Of a DNA stretch of 64,000 nucleotides, positions 45,131 through 53,426 are shown in pieces (positions within the stretch are counted from its first letter, which is position 1; every line of letters begins with the position of its first letter). The position numbers and the translations under genes are program-made. Origin of the DNA: Rhodococcus sp. ARC_M5 (GTDB lineage: Bacteria; Actinomycetota; Actinomycetes; Mycobacteriales; Mycobacteriaceae); assembly GCF_022810405.1 (NCBI RefSeq), contig NZ_JALGQE010000003.1, positions 343,952 through 407,951 of the forward strand, in the 5' to 3' direction. The notes under the pieces are model-generated. The model was given only the letters and a program-made list of their open reading frames with translations. It did no database searches and was not told where the DNA came from.

Positions 45131-46258
45131 ATGACCGTGCGTGTCGAGGATTCCGCAGCCCACCGCATCACGGCGCGGATAGTGACACCTCTCGGCGACG
45201 AGGCAACGGTGACAACCGAGTCGAACTACGAGTTGGACCACTCCGCCACCTCATGGCTTCCGCCGCTTCTGGTGGCAGGGATGCGAAAGAAGTGGAATGT
45301 CGAATTCGACAGTCCGGTCGATTCGACAGCACTTCGAGGGGCTCCCGAGGCGCAAAAGGTCTTCCTCGACTGGTACCCCAAGCGGTTCCATGCAATCTCG
45401 GTCTCCGCCGACGCGTCCGACGGCGTTCTCAGTGCGAGAGGTGTGGGCTGTTTCTTCAGCGGAGGCGTCGACAGCTTCTATTCGGCGATTACACAATCCC
45501 AACGCATCACCCACCTGATCTTCGTTCACGGTTTCGACATCGCGATCGACGACGAAGACTTGGCGGATCGAGCGCTGGCGGGTGCTCGGGACGCAGCGGC
45601 GGAGCTAGGCAAGCCGCTGATCGAGGTCAGAACCACCCTGAGGTCGGCGTTCGGAAATAGATTGCCGCTCGATTGGGGATACGACTTCCACGGTGCGGCA
45701 CTGGCACACGTCGGACTCGCCCTGTCGCAGCACCTGAGCACCGTCTTGATTCCTTCCTCCAACAGTCGCTGGGAGCTGCTGCCGTGGGGTTCGCATCCCG
45801 ACCTGGACCCGCTGTGGTCGAGTAGCAGTGTCACCTTCGATCACCACGAGTTGGACGTGAATCGGCTCGGCAAGATTCGGCGGATAGGCCGTAACGAGAC
45901 TGCGATGAAGCACTTACGGGTGTGCTGGGAGAATCGCGACGGGCGATTCAATTGCGGCGTCTGCTTCAAATGCATCAGGACCAAGATCGGGTTGGCGGTC
46001 GCCGGCGCGGAGAGTGCGGCGTTGCCGGGCGACATCGACATGCTGGCCGTGAGCTCTCTAATTCTGACGAACCGTCACAGTTTCCACCTGCGCAACGGCC
46101 TCGCCGCGATGGAAGAAGCGGGCGTGACCGACGAGGACCTGGTCAAAGCGGTGGACAAGGCGATTCGCCGGAGACACTGGCGGCAGGGTGTCGCGTACCT
46201 GCGAGGCGCGCGATTCGTCGTGATGGCTCGCGTGCGAGGCCGCCGACCTGGCCGGTGA
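45131..46258 (+). CDS. QueC-like PP-loop ATP pyrophosphatase, pathway unknown
   Basis: 375 aa. The nucleotide-binding PP-loop CFFSGGVDSFYSAI lies near residue 107, and a late cysteine cluster reads C-x9-C-x2-C-x2-C (CWENRDGRFNCGVCFKC), the zinc-site spacing of QueC-type enzymes. Between them are HGFDIAIDDE, DFHGAALAHVGLALSQH and IPSSNSRWELLPWGSHPDLDPLWSSSS. QueC turns a carboxylate into an amide then a nitrile using ATP. An N-terminal domain of about 90 residues precedes the PP-loop, and no other queuosine gene is near. Start: ATG 45131, upstream codons less likely. It lies just after tRNA-Ala. Confidence 0.75.
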   Translation: MTVRVEDSAAHRITARIVTPLGDEATVTTESNYELDHSATSWLPPLLVAGMRKKWNVEFDSPVDSTALRGAPEAQKVFLDWYPKRFHAISVSADASDGVLSARGVGCFFSGGVDSFYSAITQSQRITHLIFVHGFDIAIDDEDLADRALAGARDAAAELGKPLIEVRTTLRSAFGNRLPLDWGYDFHGAALAHVGLALSQHLSTVLIPSSNSRWELLPWGSHPDLDPLWSSSSVTFDHHELDVNRLGKIRRIGRNETAMKHLRVCWENRDGRFNCGVCFKCIRTKIGLAVAGAESAALPGDIDMLAVSSLILTNRHSFHLRNGLAAMEEAGVTDEDLVKAVDKAIRRRHWRQGVAYLRGARFVVMARVRGRRPGR

Positions 46259-46393
46259 TATCGGGTTCGAAAACATTCAGTTGAACAATCGATCATCCAC
46301 GTACCGATCAGCCCGGTAGATTGACGAGCGATATTGTGAACGGATCGGTTCCGAGCACTGCATCTGCCCCTGCAACTTCTCTATGGAGTGTGA

Positions 46394-46846
46394 ATGACGT
46401 TCGAGATCGTCGACCTCGCTGAAACGTGGGTCGCCGGTCTTCCCGTTCGCAGCCCCAAACGGGCGCTCGGTCGCCTCAACGACCCGGCCCTCGATCAGGC
46501 GTGGTCGGCAGTTCTCAACCAAGAGACTTCGGGTCCGCTCGCTTCTATTTATACCGACTTCGCCCCTGGTATCGGCTCGTACAATACGCAGATAGTCGGT
46601 TATCTGTGTTCTTCACTCGGTCAAGTTGCACGCGGACATCTGGTTGCCAAAGTGCCGGCGGCGAAATACGCGCGATTTTCTGCGGTGGGGTATTTCCCCG
46701 AGGTTCTCACGCGACTGTGGACTCAGATCGATCATGCCGAGGAGCAGGGCGAAATAGTGCGATCGTTCACCGGCGACTACGAGTGCTATCCGCACGCGTA
46801 CAAGATCGACCTCTATCTGGCGATCACTGCGCCCGGAGGTTCGTGA
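46394..46846 (+). CDS. GyrI-like / effector-binding-domain protein, first of a tandem pair
   Basis: 150-aa single-domain protein resembling the effector-binding (GyrI/Rob C-terminal) fold: IYTDFAPGIGSYNTQIVGY near the middle, RGHLVAKVPAAKYARFSAVGYFPEVLTRLWTQIDH, FTGDYECYPHAYKIDLYLAI at the C-terminus. No DNA-binding domain. Such stand-alone domains bind small molecules or proteins such as gyrase. Overlaps the next gene (TGATG). Confidence 0.75.
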   Translation: MTFEIVDLAETWVAGLPVRSPKRALGRLNDPALDQAWSAVLNQETSGPLASIYTDFAPGIGSYNTQIVGYLCSSLGQVARGHLVAKVPAAKYARFSAVGYFPEVLTRLWTQIDHAEEQGEIVRSFTGDYECYPHAYKIDLYLAITAPGGS

Positions 46847-47280
46847 TGAGCTTTCGTGTCACGGCACGCAGCGCCGAGTTGTTCAGTGGGTTGGTGGCAC
46901 CGCGAGTGCAACCCGGCGCGGAATCGAGCGGTAGCGAGTGGATGCGATTCCTGCGAGATCGTGTGCGCGAGAAGAACATCGACGCGGTCCAGGTCAGCAC
47001 CGTGTACGTCCCGGATTCGCACGGCACGGTCAATGCCGTCGTCGCCGTTCCGGTGGACTCGCCCGGTGACGTCGCCGTGGGAGATGTGTTCGTCTCGATA
47101 CCGACCGGTGTGTTTGCCGTTTTCACGCCGAGCGGCGCGTTGGCGGATCCGATCGAGGATGTGTGGGCTCAGGTGGACGAGTGCGTTTTGTCCGGATCTG
47201 TATTTCGCGCATACAAAGAGGAAGTCGAAGTCGTTACAAACTCGGGAGAGGTGGAACTTTTCATTTCAATCGTCTTGTGA
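46846..47280 (+). CDS. GyrI-like protein, second of a tandem pair
   Basis: 144 aa, same fold as the preceding gene: VSTVYVPDSHGTVNAVVAVPV, VGDVFVSIPTGVFAVFTPSGALADPIEDVWAQVDE, VFRAYKEEVEVVTNSGEVELFISIVL. The paralogues align along their C-terminal halves but share modest identity, so the duplication looks old. It starts in the stop of the first copy, implying coupled expression and perhaps a heteromer. Confidence 0.75.
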   Translation: MSFRVTARSAELFSGLVAPRVQPGAESSGSEWMRFLRDRVREKNIDAVQVSTVYVPDSHGTVNAVVAVPVDSPGDVAVGDVFVSIPTGVFAVFTPSGALADPIEDVWAQVDECVLSGSVFRAYKEEVEVVTNSGEVELFISIVL

Positions 47281-47294
47281 ACGAGGTGCTCTTC

Positions 47295-47378
47295 ATGCAA
47301 TTGTCACTTTCGAATCACAAAGTCGCCGTCGAACCGGTTACCATTGGCGGGCGCTGGCAGTCCGCAATGGCGATGTGA
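47295..47378 (+). CDS. Possible 27-aa peptide
   Basis: Short frame starting MQLSLSNHKVAVEPVTIGGR and ending WQSAMAM, 14 nt after the second GyrI-like gene, with a GAGG site 8 nt before its ATG. No homologue recognised. It may be a real small protein, a precursor peptide, or chance. Confidence 0.3.
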   Translation: MQLSLSNHKVAVEPVTIGGRWQSAMAM

Positions 47379-47469
47379 ATTCGATGTTCACCTCGTTCGG
47401 TCGATGTGTAGGCAGCGCGAACAGAGCGTCGATGTCATGGCAAGGTCGACAGAGCAGGGGTGTTCCAGC

Positions 47470-48144
47470 ATGGTGAGACAACTCAGGGCAGAAGCAACAC
47501 GCGCGGCCGCATTGCGCGCGGCGGCAGATCTCTTTCTCGAAGTGGGGCACGCGAATGCCACGCTGAGTCAGGTGTCTGCACAATCCGGTGTGACCAAGGG
47601 CGCGCTCTACTTCCACTTCGCGTCTAAGGAGGAGCTGGCCCGCGCCATCGTCGACGAAGGTCATGAGCGCGTGTCGACCGCGTGCGCAGGGATGGTCGAC
47701 AGCCGTAGCCCGGCACTCGAATCCGTCATCGGAATTTCGTACTCGGTACTCGAGCTGGCGGCCTCGGACCCGCTGGTTCGTGTCATGTACCGATTGCAGA
47801 TGGAGATCGACGGATCCGACACCGCCCGAGGCAGTGTTTTCGGCACGTGGGGAAACATTTTCGAGCATCTCTTCGAGCGCGCCATCGTGCACGGCGATGT
47901 CGCAGACCACCTGGACTCGGGCAACGCGGCCTTGCTGGTGTGCGAGATGCTCGCTGGCGTTCTGATGGTGTCCGAGGCGCAGTCGCGTCTGGAGGACGCC
48001 CCGTCGCGCATGGAGAAGGTCTGGAACACGGTCCTTCCCTCGCTGGTGCCGACCGACAAACTTCCCTACTTCCGCGAGTTCGCGGCACGCAGTCTGTCCA
48101 GTTTCGTGCGTGAGAACGTCTCGTCGGGATCGGTCACCGTCTGA
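47470..48144 (+). CDS. TetR family regulator, ScbR/ArpA (gamma-butyrolactone receptor)-like
   Basis: 224 aa. The N-terminal HTH (RAAALRAAADLFLEVGHANATLSQVSAQSGVTKGALYFHFASKEELARAIVD) closely resembles the ScbR/ArpA autoregulator receptors, whose GVTKGALYFHF recognition helix is typical. The C-terminal ligand domain (residues 70-224) is less conserved. Start ATG 47470, with an in-frame ATG at 47437 as alternative. No butyrolactone synthase lies in the window, so the ligand is unknown. Confidence 0.82.
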   Translation: MVRQLRAEATRAAALRAAADLFLEVGHANATLSQVSAQSGVTKGALYFHFASKEELARAIVDEGHERVSTACAGMVDSRSPALESVIGISYSVLELAASDPLVRVMYRLQMEIDGSDTARGSVFGTWGNIFEHLFERAIVHGDVADHLDSGNAALLVCEMLAGVLMVSEAQSRLEDAPSRMEKVWNTVLPSLVPTDKLPYFREFAARSLSSFVRENVSSGSVTV

Positions 48145-48204
48145 GGGAATTCCGTGATCTCGGGGTGCTTGCCGCGCATCGGGTAGCAGGGCACACTGTG
48201 TGAT

Positions 48205-48375
48205 ATGGAACACACTGCACAAGATCGAAGAATGTCGGACAACGAGCTCCGTAAAGCGATCGGGACCCTGCAGAAACGCGCGGATGTTGCCCGTAAGCAG
48301 GGTGCCGACGATGACGCTGCGCGCATCGAGCGCACCATCGCCGATTACCGAGACGAGATGTCGCAAAGATTGTGA
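48205..48375 (+). CDS. Small helical protein, unknown function
   Basis: 56 aa starting MEHTAQDRRMSDNELRKAIG and ending YRDEMSQRL; almost entirely charged alpha-helix, possibly a coiled coil. No known family. Coding density and frame are consistent with a real small gene, but there is no homology evidence. Confidence 0.55.
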   Translation: MEHTAQDRRMSDNELRKAIGTLQKRADVARKQGADDDAARIERTIADYRDEMSQRL

Positions 48376-48438
48376 CGACTCTCTCGGTCGTCACCGCGTA
48401 GGGTCGAAATCGAACTGACACGTGGCGACCGGTGGGGG

Positions 48439-49353
48439 ATGCAGGCTTCGATGGCTACATACGATCTGCGCGGCAAGAAGACGTTGATCACAGGAGCGGG
48501 TAGCGGAATCGGCCGGGCAACGGCCATCGCTGCCGCTGGAGTGGGAGCCGAGCTGTTCCTCACCGACATCAACAGCGCCGGGTTGGCTGAGACGGTGGAC
48601 ATGGTCAGTGGCGCGGGCGGCACTGTCAGCCACTCGCTGCCGTTCGATGTGTCCGACTTCGAGGCGGTCAGTGCGTTCGCGGACGACATCCACGCCGAAT
48701 TCGGCAGCCTGGACGTCGTGATGAATGTCGCCGGGATCTCCGCATGGGGAACTGTCGAAAATCTCGAACACCGGCACTGGAAGTCGATGATCGACGTCAA
48801 TCTCATGGGGCCGATACACGTCATCGAGAAATTCTTGCCCCCGATGATCGAGGCCGGGCGTGGCGGCCATCTGGTCAACGTGTCGTCCGCTGCGGGGTTG
48901 ATTCCCCTGCCGTGGCACGCTGCCTACAGCGCCAGCAAGTACGGCCTGCGGGGAGTGTCCGAGGTGCTCAAGTACGACCTCAAGCGCCACGGAATCGGCG
49001 TCAGTCTGGTGGTGCCCGGTGGTGTCAAAACCGGTCTGGTGCAGACACTTCAGATCGCCGGCATCGACCGCGACGATCCGCGCGTACAGAAGTTGCAGCA
49101 TCGATTCGAGAAGCGCGCCGTGGAACCGTCGGTGGTCGCCGACGCAATTCTCGCCGGAATCGCCAAACGCAAATACCTCGTGTACTCCTCCAACGACATT
49201 CGCTTCGGATACTGGGTCGCTCGAAAGTTCGCTCCACCCTACGAGTTCGTGCTGCAGAAGGCGAACGATCAGTTCTCCAAGTTGCTCGAGCCGCGTAGGG
49301 ACGAGGGATCGTCGAAATCGACGTCCAGCGTGCGCGCGCCCGGGCCCGAATAG
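48439..49353 (+). CDS. SDR family NAD(P)-dependent oxidoreductase
   Basis: 304-aa classical short-chain dehydrogenase/reductase. Seen: the cofactor motif TLITGAGSGIGRATA, NVAGIS, catalytic Ser (NVSSAAG) and YSASK (Tyr and Lys), and VVPGGVKTGL. A C-terminal extension of about 60 residues (YWVARKFAPPYEFVLQKAN) resembles SDRs acting on lipids. Its last 85 nt overlap soxR on the opposite strand. ATG 48439, with ATG 48451 possible. Confidence 0.88.
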   Translation: MQASMATYDLRGKKTLITGAGSGIGRATAIAAAGVGAELFLTDINSAGLAETVDMVSGAGGTVSHSLPFDVSDFEAVSAFADDIHAEFGSLDVVMNVAGISAWGTVENLEHRHWKSMIDVNLMGPIHVIEKFLPPMIEAGRGGHLVNVSSAAGLIPLPWHAAYSASKYGLRGVSEVLKYDLKRHGIGVSLVVPGGVKTGLVQTLQIAGIDRDDPRVQKLQHRFEKRAVEPSVVADAILAGIAKRKYLVYSSNDIRFGYWVARKFAPPYEFVLQKANDQFSKLLEPRRDEGSSKSTSSVRAPGPE

Positions 49354-49769
49354 GACAGCTCGTCGTGCGGATTGGCCAGTGCACAACCGGCCAGCGACAG
49401 GCAACCGCACCCGATGCACCCGGTCAAGTTGTCTCTGAGCCGAATCAATTGCTCTATCCGAGAGTCCAATTCGCGATGCCACCGTGTCGAGAGCCCGGCC
49501 CAATCCTCGCGCGTCGGCGTCCGCTCGTCCGGTAGTTCACTCAACGCCTGCCGAATGGTCGCCAATGGAATCCCGACCTTCTGTGAAATGCGGATGAAGG
49601 CCACGCGGCGCAACGTCTCACGGGGAAATCTGCGTTGATTGCCCGATGTTCGACGGCTGCTGATCAGACCTTGCTTCTCGTAGAAGTGCAAGGCCGATAC
49701 CGCAACCCCGCTGCGCTCGGATAACTGGCCGGGAGTCAGTTCTCGAACGTTCCACTCGGGCATCGGCAC
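49269..49769 (-). CDS. soxR: Redox-sensitive transcriptional activator SoxR
   Basis: 166-aa MerR-family regulator. N-terminal winged helix (LTPGQLSERSGVAVSALHFYEKQGLISSRRTSGNQRRF), dimerisation helix, then the 2Fe-2S motif CIGCGCLSLAGC (C-x2-C-x-C-x5-C) with all four cysteines. Senses redox-active compounds. GTG 49769 or ATG 49763 may start it. The 3' end overlaps the SDR gene by 85 nt, and a SoxR-like palindrome abuts its start. Confidence 0.93.
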   Translation of the reverse strand: MPMPEWNVRELTPGQLSERSGVAVSALHFYEKQGLISSRRTSGNQRRFPRETLRRVAFIRISQKVGIPLATIRQALSELPDERTPTREDWAGLSTRWHRELDSRIEQLIRLRDNLTGCIGCGCLSLAGCALANPHDELSYSGPGARTLDVDFDDPSSLRGSSNLEN

Positions 49770-49770
49770 G

Positions 49771-49790
49771 ACCTCGACAATACTTCAGGT
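49771..49790. promoter_or_regulatory. Possible SoxR box at the soxR start
   Basis: ACCTCGACAATACTTCAGGT resembles the SoxR consensus (ACCTCAAGTTAACTTGAGGT): the outer ACCT/AGGT and GA/TC pairs are kept, the centre is diverged. On the minus strand TATTGT inside it could be the soxR -10, giving a near-leaderless transcript that SoxR would occlude. Confidence 0.5.
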
Positions 49791-49851
49791 CCTGCTCCCG
49801 TCGGGTGCCGACTCGCGTCGTGTTCGGTGTCCCGCGAGACGTTGCAGCGCT

Positions 49852-50199
49852 CTACAGGACGGTCCGCACCCTGTCGGCCGGCCGGGCCAGCACGGTGCCC
49901 TTGTCGGTCACCACGATCGGGCGTTCGATGAGAATCGGGTGCTGGATCATGGCCGCGATCAACGTGTCGGCGTCCGCGCCGGTGAGTCCCAGTTCCTTGT
50001 AGACACTCTCGCGCGTACGGATGGCCTGACGGGGTTCGAGGCCGGCGTCGGCGAGGAGCGTGCGGAGTTCGTCCTCGGTGGGCGGCGACTCGAGGTAACG
50101 GATCACTCGCGGAGTGACGCCCGCTTCTTCGATCAATTTCAACGCGGTGCGAGAGGTGTTGCACCGGGGATTGTGATAGATGGTCGCGGACGAAGTCAT
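49852..50199 (-). CDS. arsC: ArsC-family arsenate reductase-like (glutaredoxin-type) protein
   Basis: 115 aa. Catalytic Cys in YHNPRCNTSRTAL, ArsC residues VIRYLESPPTEDEL, the RESVYKELG segment and ILIERPIVVTDKGTVLARPADRV, which supplies the Arg. Reduces arsenate with glutathione/glutaredoxin in other bacteria; the thiol donor here is more likely mycothiol-linked. No arsenite pump is nearby. Confidence 0.88.
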   Translation of the reverse strand: MTSSATIYHNPRCNTSRTALKLIEEAGVTPRVIRYLESPPTEDELRTLLADAGLEPRQAIRTRESVYKELGLTGADADTLIAAMIQHPILIERPIVVTDKGTVLARPADRVRTVL

Positions 50200-50264
50200 G
50201 TTTGCGATCCTGCCACGCGGGTAGCCAAGCCGACAGATTCACGCCAGGAACGGGAGTAGCTTTC

Positions 50265-50933
50265 ATGACCGATAAGCGCATTGTCATTGCAGGTGGCCAC
50301 GGACAGATCGCTCAACATCTGACTCAGGTGCTCACGGCGAACGGAGATCGTGCGGTGTCGCTGATTCGCAACAGCGACCACATCGATGCCGTCACCGCTT
50401 TGGGCGCACTGCCGCAGGTGATCGACCTCGAATCGGCATCTGTCGACGACGTGGCCGCAGTACTCGAAGGTGCCGACGCAGTCGTGTTCGCGGCAGGTGC
50501 GGGCCCCGACAGCGGTCCCGAGGGCAAGGACACTGTCGACCGCGCGGGCGCTGTGTTGCTGGCCGACGCGGCAGAGAAGGCCGGTGTCAGTCGCTATGTC
50601 CTGATCAGCTCGTTCGGTGCAGGTGAGCCGGTCGCGGAGGATCTCGACGCTGGTTGGAAGGCATACATCGAGGCCAAAACGGCTGCGGAAGATAATGTTT
50701 CGGCCAGGAGCGGCTTGCACTGGACGATTCTGCGACCAGGCAAGCTGACGGACGAGGATCCGACCGGCTCGGTATCCCTGACCGAGCCGCCGTTGGACCC
50801 CGGTGAAGTGACGCGCGCCGACGTAGCAGCGGTGATCGCGCAGTTGCTCGACACCGGATCGGCTGTGCACAAGACGCTGATGCTGACGTCCGGCTCGACA
50901 TCGATCGTTTCCGCAGTCGACGCGCTGGGATAA
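50265..50933 (+). CDS. NAD(P)-binding Rossmann-fold protein (NmrA/YwnB-like)
   Basis: 222 aa. Rossmann start RIVIAGGHGQIAQHLTQVL, a central DAVVFAAGAG with GVSRYVLISSFGA, and HWTILRPGKLTDEDPTGSV. These are features of atypical SDRs that read redox state or reduce small substrates. Start ATG 50265. A GntR gene follows 10 nt later, so it may be co-transcribed. Confidence 0.85.
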   Translation: MTDKRIVIAGGHGQIAQHLTQVLTANGDRAVSLIRNSDHIDAVTALGALPQVIDLESASVDDVAAVLEGADAVVFAAGAGPDSGPEGKDTVDRAGAVLLADAAEKAGVSRYVLISSFGAGEPVAEDLDAGWKAYIEAKTAAEDNVSARSGLHWTILRPGKLTDEDPTGSVSLTEPPLDPGEVTRADVAAVIAQLLDTGSAVHKTLMLTSGSTSIVSAVDALG

Positions 50934-50943
50934 GGCTGCGACC

Positions 50944-51312
50944 GTGCGCGTACATATCGATTCGTCGAACACGACCCCCGTGTTCGAGCAGCTGCGAATG
51001 CAGATTCTCGGGCTGGTGCGATCCGGCGATCTCATCGCGGGCACCAAGATTCCGACGGTTCGCGGCCTGGCCGAGGAGCTGAAGATCGCGCCGAACACGG
51101 TCGCGAAGACCTACCGCGAGCTCGAGCAGCAGGGGGTCATCGAAACTCGAGGCCGATCCGGCTCGTTCGTCGCGTCGGGTGGCGATCCCTCGCGAGACAT
51201 CGCAGCCCGGGCGGCGACGGAGTTCGTCCGAGCCGTCCGGTCCATCGGTCTCGACGACGACCAGGCCCGTTCCTTCTTGGAATCCGCTCTGAAAGGTGCA
51301 AGCGGCAGCTAA
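50944..51312 (+). CDS. GntR family regulator, YtrA subfamily
   Basis: 122 aa: N-terminal GntR winged helix (TPVFEQLRMQILGLVRSGDLIAGTKIPTVRGLAEELKIAPNTVAKTYRELEQQGVIETRGRSGSFV) plus a short helical tail of about 45 residues, the YtrA architecture. YtrA regulators usually control ABC-transporter operons; none is adjacent here. GTG start 50944. Confidence 0.9.
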   Translation: MRVHIDSSNTTPVFEQLRMQILGLVRSGDLIAGTKIPTVRGLAEELKIAPNTVAKTYRELEQQGVIETRGRSGSFVASGGDPSRDIAARAATEFVRAVRSIGLDDDQARSFLESALKGASGS

Positions 51313-51378
51313 GTTGACGCTTCAAGTTACTTCTGTCAGGGTAGTGCTGCCCATGCAGCCCTGCCAGAAGGATGTGTC

Positions 51379-51801
51379 ATGAATTCCACCGTCGTCCGTG
51401 ACGTCGTCGCCCTCGTAGCCCGAATCGGATTGGGAGTCGTCTTCATCGCCCACGGTTGGCAGAAGCTGAACACTTTCGGTCTCGACGGTGCCGCAGCGAG
51501 CTTCGAGATGATGAACGTTCCGCTGCCCACCGCATCCGCGTACTTCGCCACGTTCGTCGAACTGGTCGGCGGTGGCGCGCTCGTACTGGGAATCTTCACT
51601 CCCATCGCAGGTCTGCTGCTGTTCCTGAACATGCTCGGTGCCGCCATCTTCGTCCACTTCGAGAACGGTGTGTTCGCAACGGAGAACGGCTACGAGCTCG
51701 TTGTCGGCCTCGGTGTCGGCGCGCTGCTGCTGGCCGCATTCGGTGCCGGACGCATCAGCATCGACGGACTCACCAAAGGCAAGACCGCACTGGGTGCATA
51801 A
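51379..51801 (+). CDS. DoxX family membrane protein
   Basis: 140-aa four-helix membrane protein: VARIGLGVVFIAHGWQKL (with the family HGxxK), FVELVGGGALVLGIFTPIAGLLLFLNMLGAAIFVH, and ENGYELVVGLGVGALLLAAFGAGRISID. DoxX proteins associate with superoxide dismutase and sulfurtransferase in mycobacteria; no such partner is adjacent. Confidence 0.9.
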   Translation: MNSTVVRDVVALVARIGLGVVFIAHGWQKLNTFGLDGAAASFEMMNVPLPTASAYFATFVELVGGGALVLGIFTPIAGLLLFLNMLGAAIFVHFENGVFATENGYELVVGLGVGALLLAAFGAGRISIDGLTKGKTALGA

Positions 51802-51807
51802 CCCGGG

Positions 51808-53358
51808 CTAACGCCAGCTCGGTAACCACAGCTGTTGCTGCCACATTTCGGGCGTAATCGGCATCGCGGTGAGAATCGGCCACAGCCAGACGAAGTTCGC
51901 GATCACCACGGCGAGGTACAGGGCCACCAGCAGTAGTCCGGTACCTCGCCGCTCGGCCGATGCTCTGGCTTTCCCGATGATGTCGCCCAGCACCAACGCG
52001 AAACCCATCACCATGAACGGCGCGAGTGCGACCGCGTAGAAGTAGTACATCTGTCGATCGAGGGTGGCGAACCACGGCAGCAGTGCTGCGGAGTACCCGA
52101 CCAGCACTGTGGCGTAACGCCAGTCGCGTCGGACGAACACCGACCAGATCGCCCATGCCAGCATCGGCAGCGCCAGCCACCACATCGCCGGCGTGCCGAT
52201 GAGCATGATCGCTTTCACGCACGAGGACGCCGAGCAGCCGGACACGTTCTCGCCGTCGGCGAAGTAATACAGCATCGGTCGCAGGCCCATCGGCCACGTC
52301 CACGGCTTCGATTCCCACGGGTGCCGGTTGCCGGCCGAATTGGTCAGTCCCTCATGGAATTGCAGCACACTGCTGCTGTAGAACCACAGTGAACGCAGCG
52401 CGTCGGGAACGAACGAGAACGGGCCTCCGACGCCGACACCGTCGCCGACTTCGTGTCGGTAGACGCTGGTCTCCGAGGTGAACCATGCCCACCACGTCAT
52501 CAGATACACCGCGATCGGCACTACCACCAGTGCGTACAGCGCAGGCCCGATGTCGCGCACTGCCGTTCCCCGCCACGGGCGTCGGACGCCGTACGAGCGC
52601 CGCGCAGCCACATCGAATGCCACACTCAACAATCCGAAGAATGCGATGAAGTACAGACCCGACCACTTGGTGCCGCAGGCGAGCCCCAACATGACACCGG
52701 CCCCGAATCGCCACCACCGCACTCCCATTCGCGGCCCGAGCACGCTGGCGTCCATTCGACCTTCGGCGCGCACTCTCGACAGTCGTTGCCGCATGTCGTC
52801 GCGGTCGACTACCAGGCAGCCCAGCGCGGCAGTGACGAAGAGAGCGAGAAAAATGTCCAGCATGCCGATACGGCTGCTGACGAACGTCACTCCGTCCACC
52901 GTCAGCAGAATGCCCGCGATCGCCCCGACGAGGGTCGATCGCGCGAGGCGTCGCACGATGCGAATCACCAACAGCACCAACAAGGTTCCGGCCACCGCCG
53001 AGGAGAAGCGCCAACCCCAGCCGTTGTAACCGAACAACGCTTCCCCGACGGCGATCAGCTGCTTGCCGACCGGCGGATGCACCACGAGTCCGTACGCCGG
53101 ATTGTCCTCGATTCCACCGCCGGTGAGAACCTGATAGCCCTGCGGGGCGTAGTGCTTCTCGTCGAACACGGGTGTCCCCGCGTCGGTGGGGTAGCGCAGC
53201 ATCGTGAATCGCGTGACTGCGCAGATGACGGTGATCACGACGGTGACGATCCAACCGCGTCGGGCATCGGTGTCGTGGAACCAGTCGCGCGCGGCGACGG
53301 TCGGCCCGGGACTGACCATCGACCGGTCGCCGGAGCGCTCAGAGGTCAGCAAGGTCAC
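51808..53358 (-). CDS. pmt: Dolichyl-phosphate-mannose-protein mannosyltransferase
   Basis: 516-aa GT39 enzyme that transfers mannose from polyprenyl-phosphate-mannose to Ser/Thr of secreted proteins. About ten TM helices. The catalytic acidic pair lies in the first extracytoplasmic loop (VFDEKHYAPQ), with HPPVGKQLIAVGEALFGYNGWGWRF nearby. Segments RWWRFGAGVMLGLACGTKWSGLYFI and WLALPMLAWAIW are typical. Equivalent to Rv1002c; divergent from rsmI. Confidence 0.93.
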   Translation of the reverse strand: MTLLTSERSGDRSMVSPGPTVAARDWFHDTDARRGWIVTVVITVICAVTRFTMLRYPTDAGTPVFDEKHYAPQGYQVLTGGGIEDNPAYGLVVHPPVGKQLIAVGEALFGYNGWGWRFSSAVAGTLLVLLVIRIVRRLARSTLVGAIAGILLTVDGVTFVSSRIGMLDIFLALFVTAALGCLVVDRDDMRQRLSRVRAEGRMDASVLGPRMGVRWWRFGAGVMLGLACGTKWSGLYFIAFFGLLSVAFDVAARRSYGVRRPWRGTAVRDIGPALYALVVVPIAVYLMTWWAWFTSETSVYRHEVGDGVGVGGPFSFVPDALRSLWFYSSSVLQFHEGLTNSAGNRHPWESKPWTWPMGLRPMLYYFADGENVSGCSASSCVKAIMLIGTPAMWWLALPMLAWAIWSVFVRRDWRYATVLVGYSAALLPWFATLDRQMYYFYAVALAPFMVMGFALVLGDIIGKARASAERRGTGLLLVALYLAVVIANFVWLWPILTAMPITPEMWQQQLWLPSWR

Positions 53359-53426
53359 GTACCGATCGTAGGCGTTGATCGGCAGTGCCCGACAAGCCGC
53401 TGTACCGCGTGCGGGACACTGGAGCC

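Noticed and set aside
44917..48375. Integrated genomic island with att sites at tRNA-Ala
   Set aside because: No integrase and no second copy of the tRNA 3' end (AGGGGTTCGATTCCCCT) seen downstream in the window.
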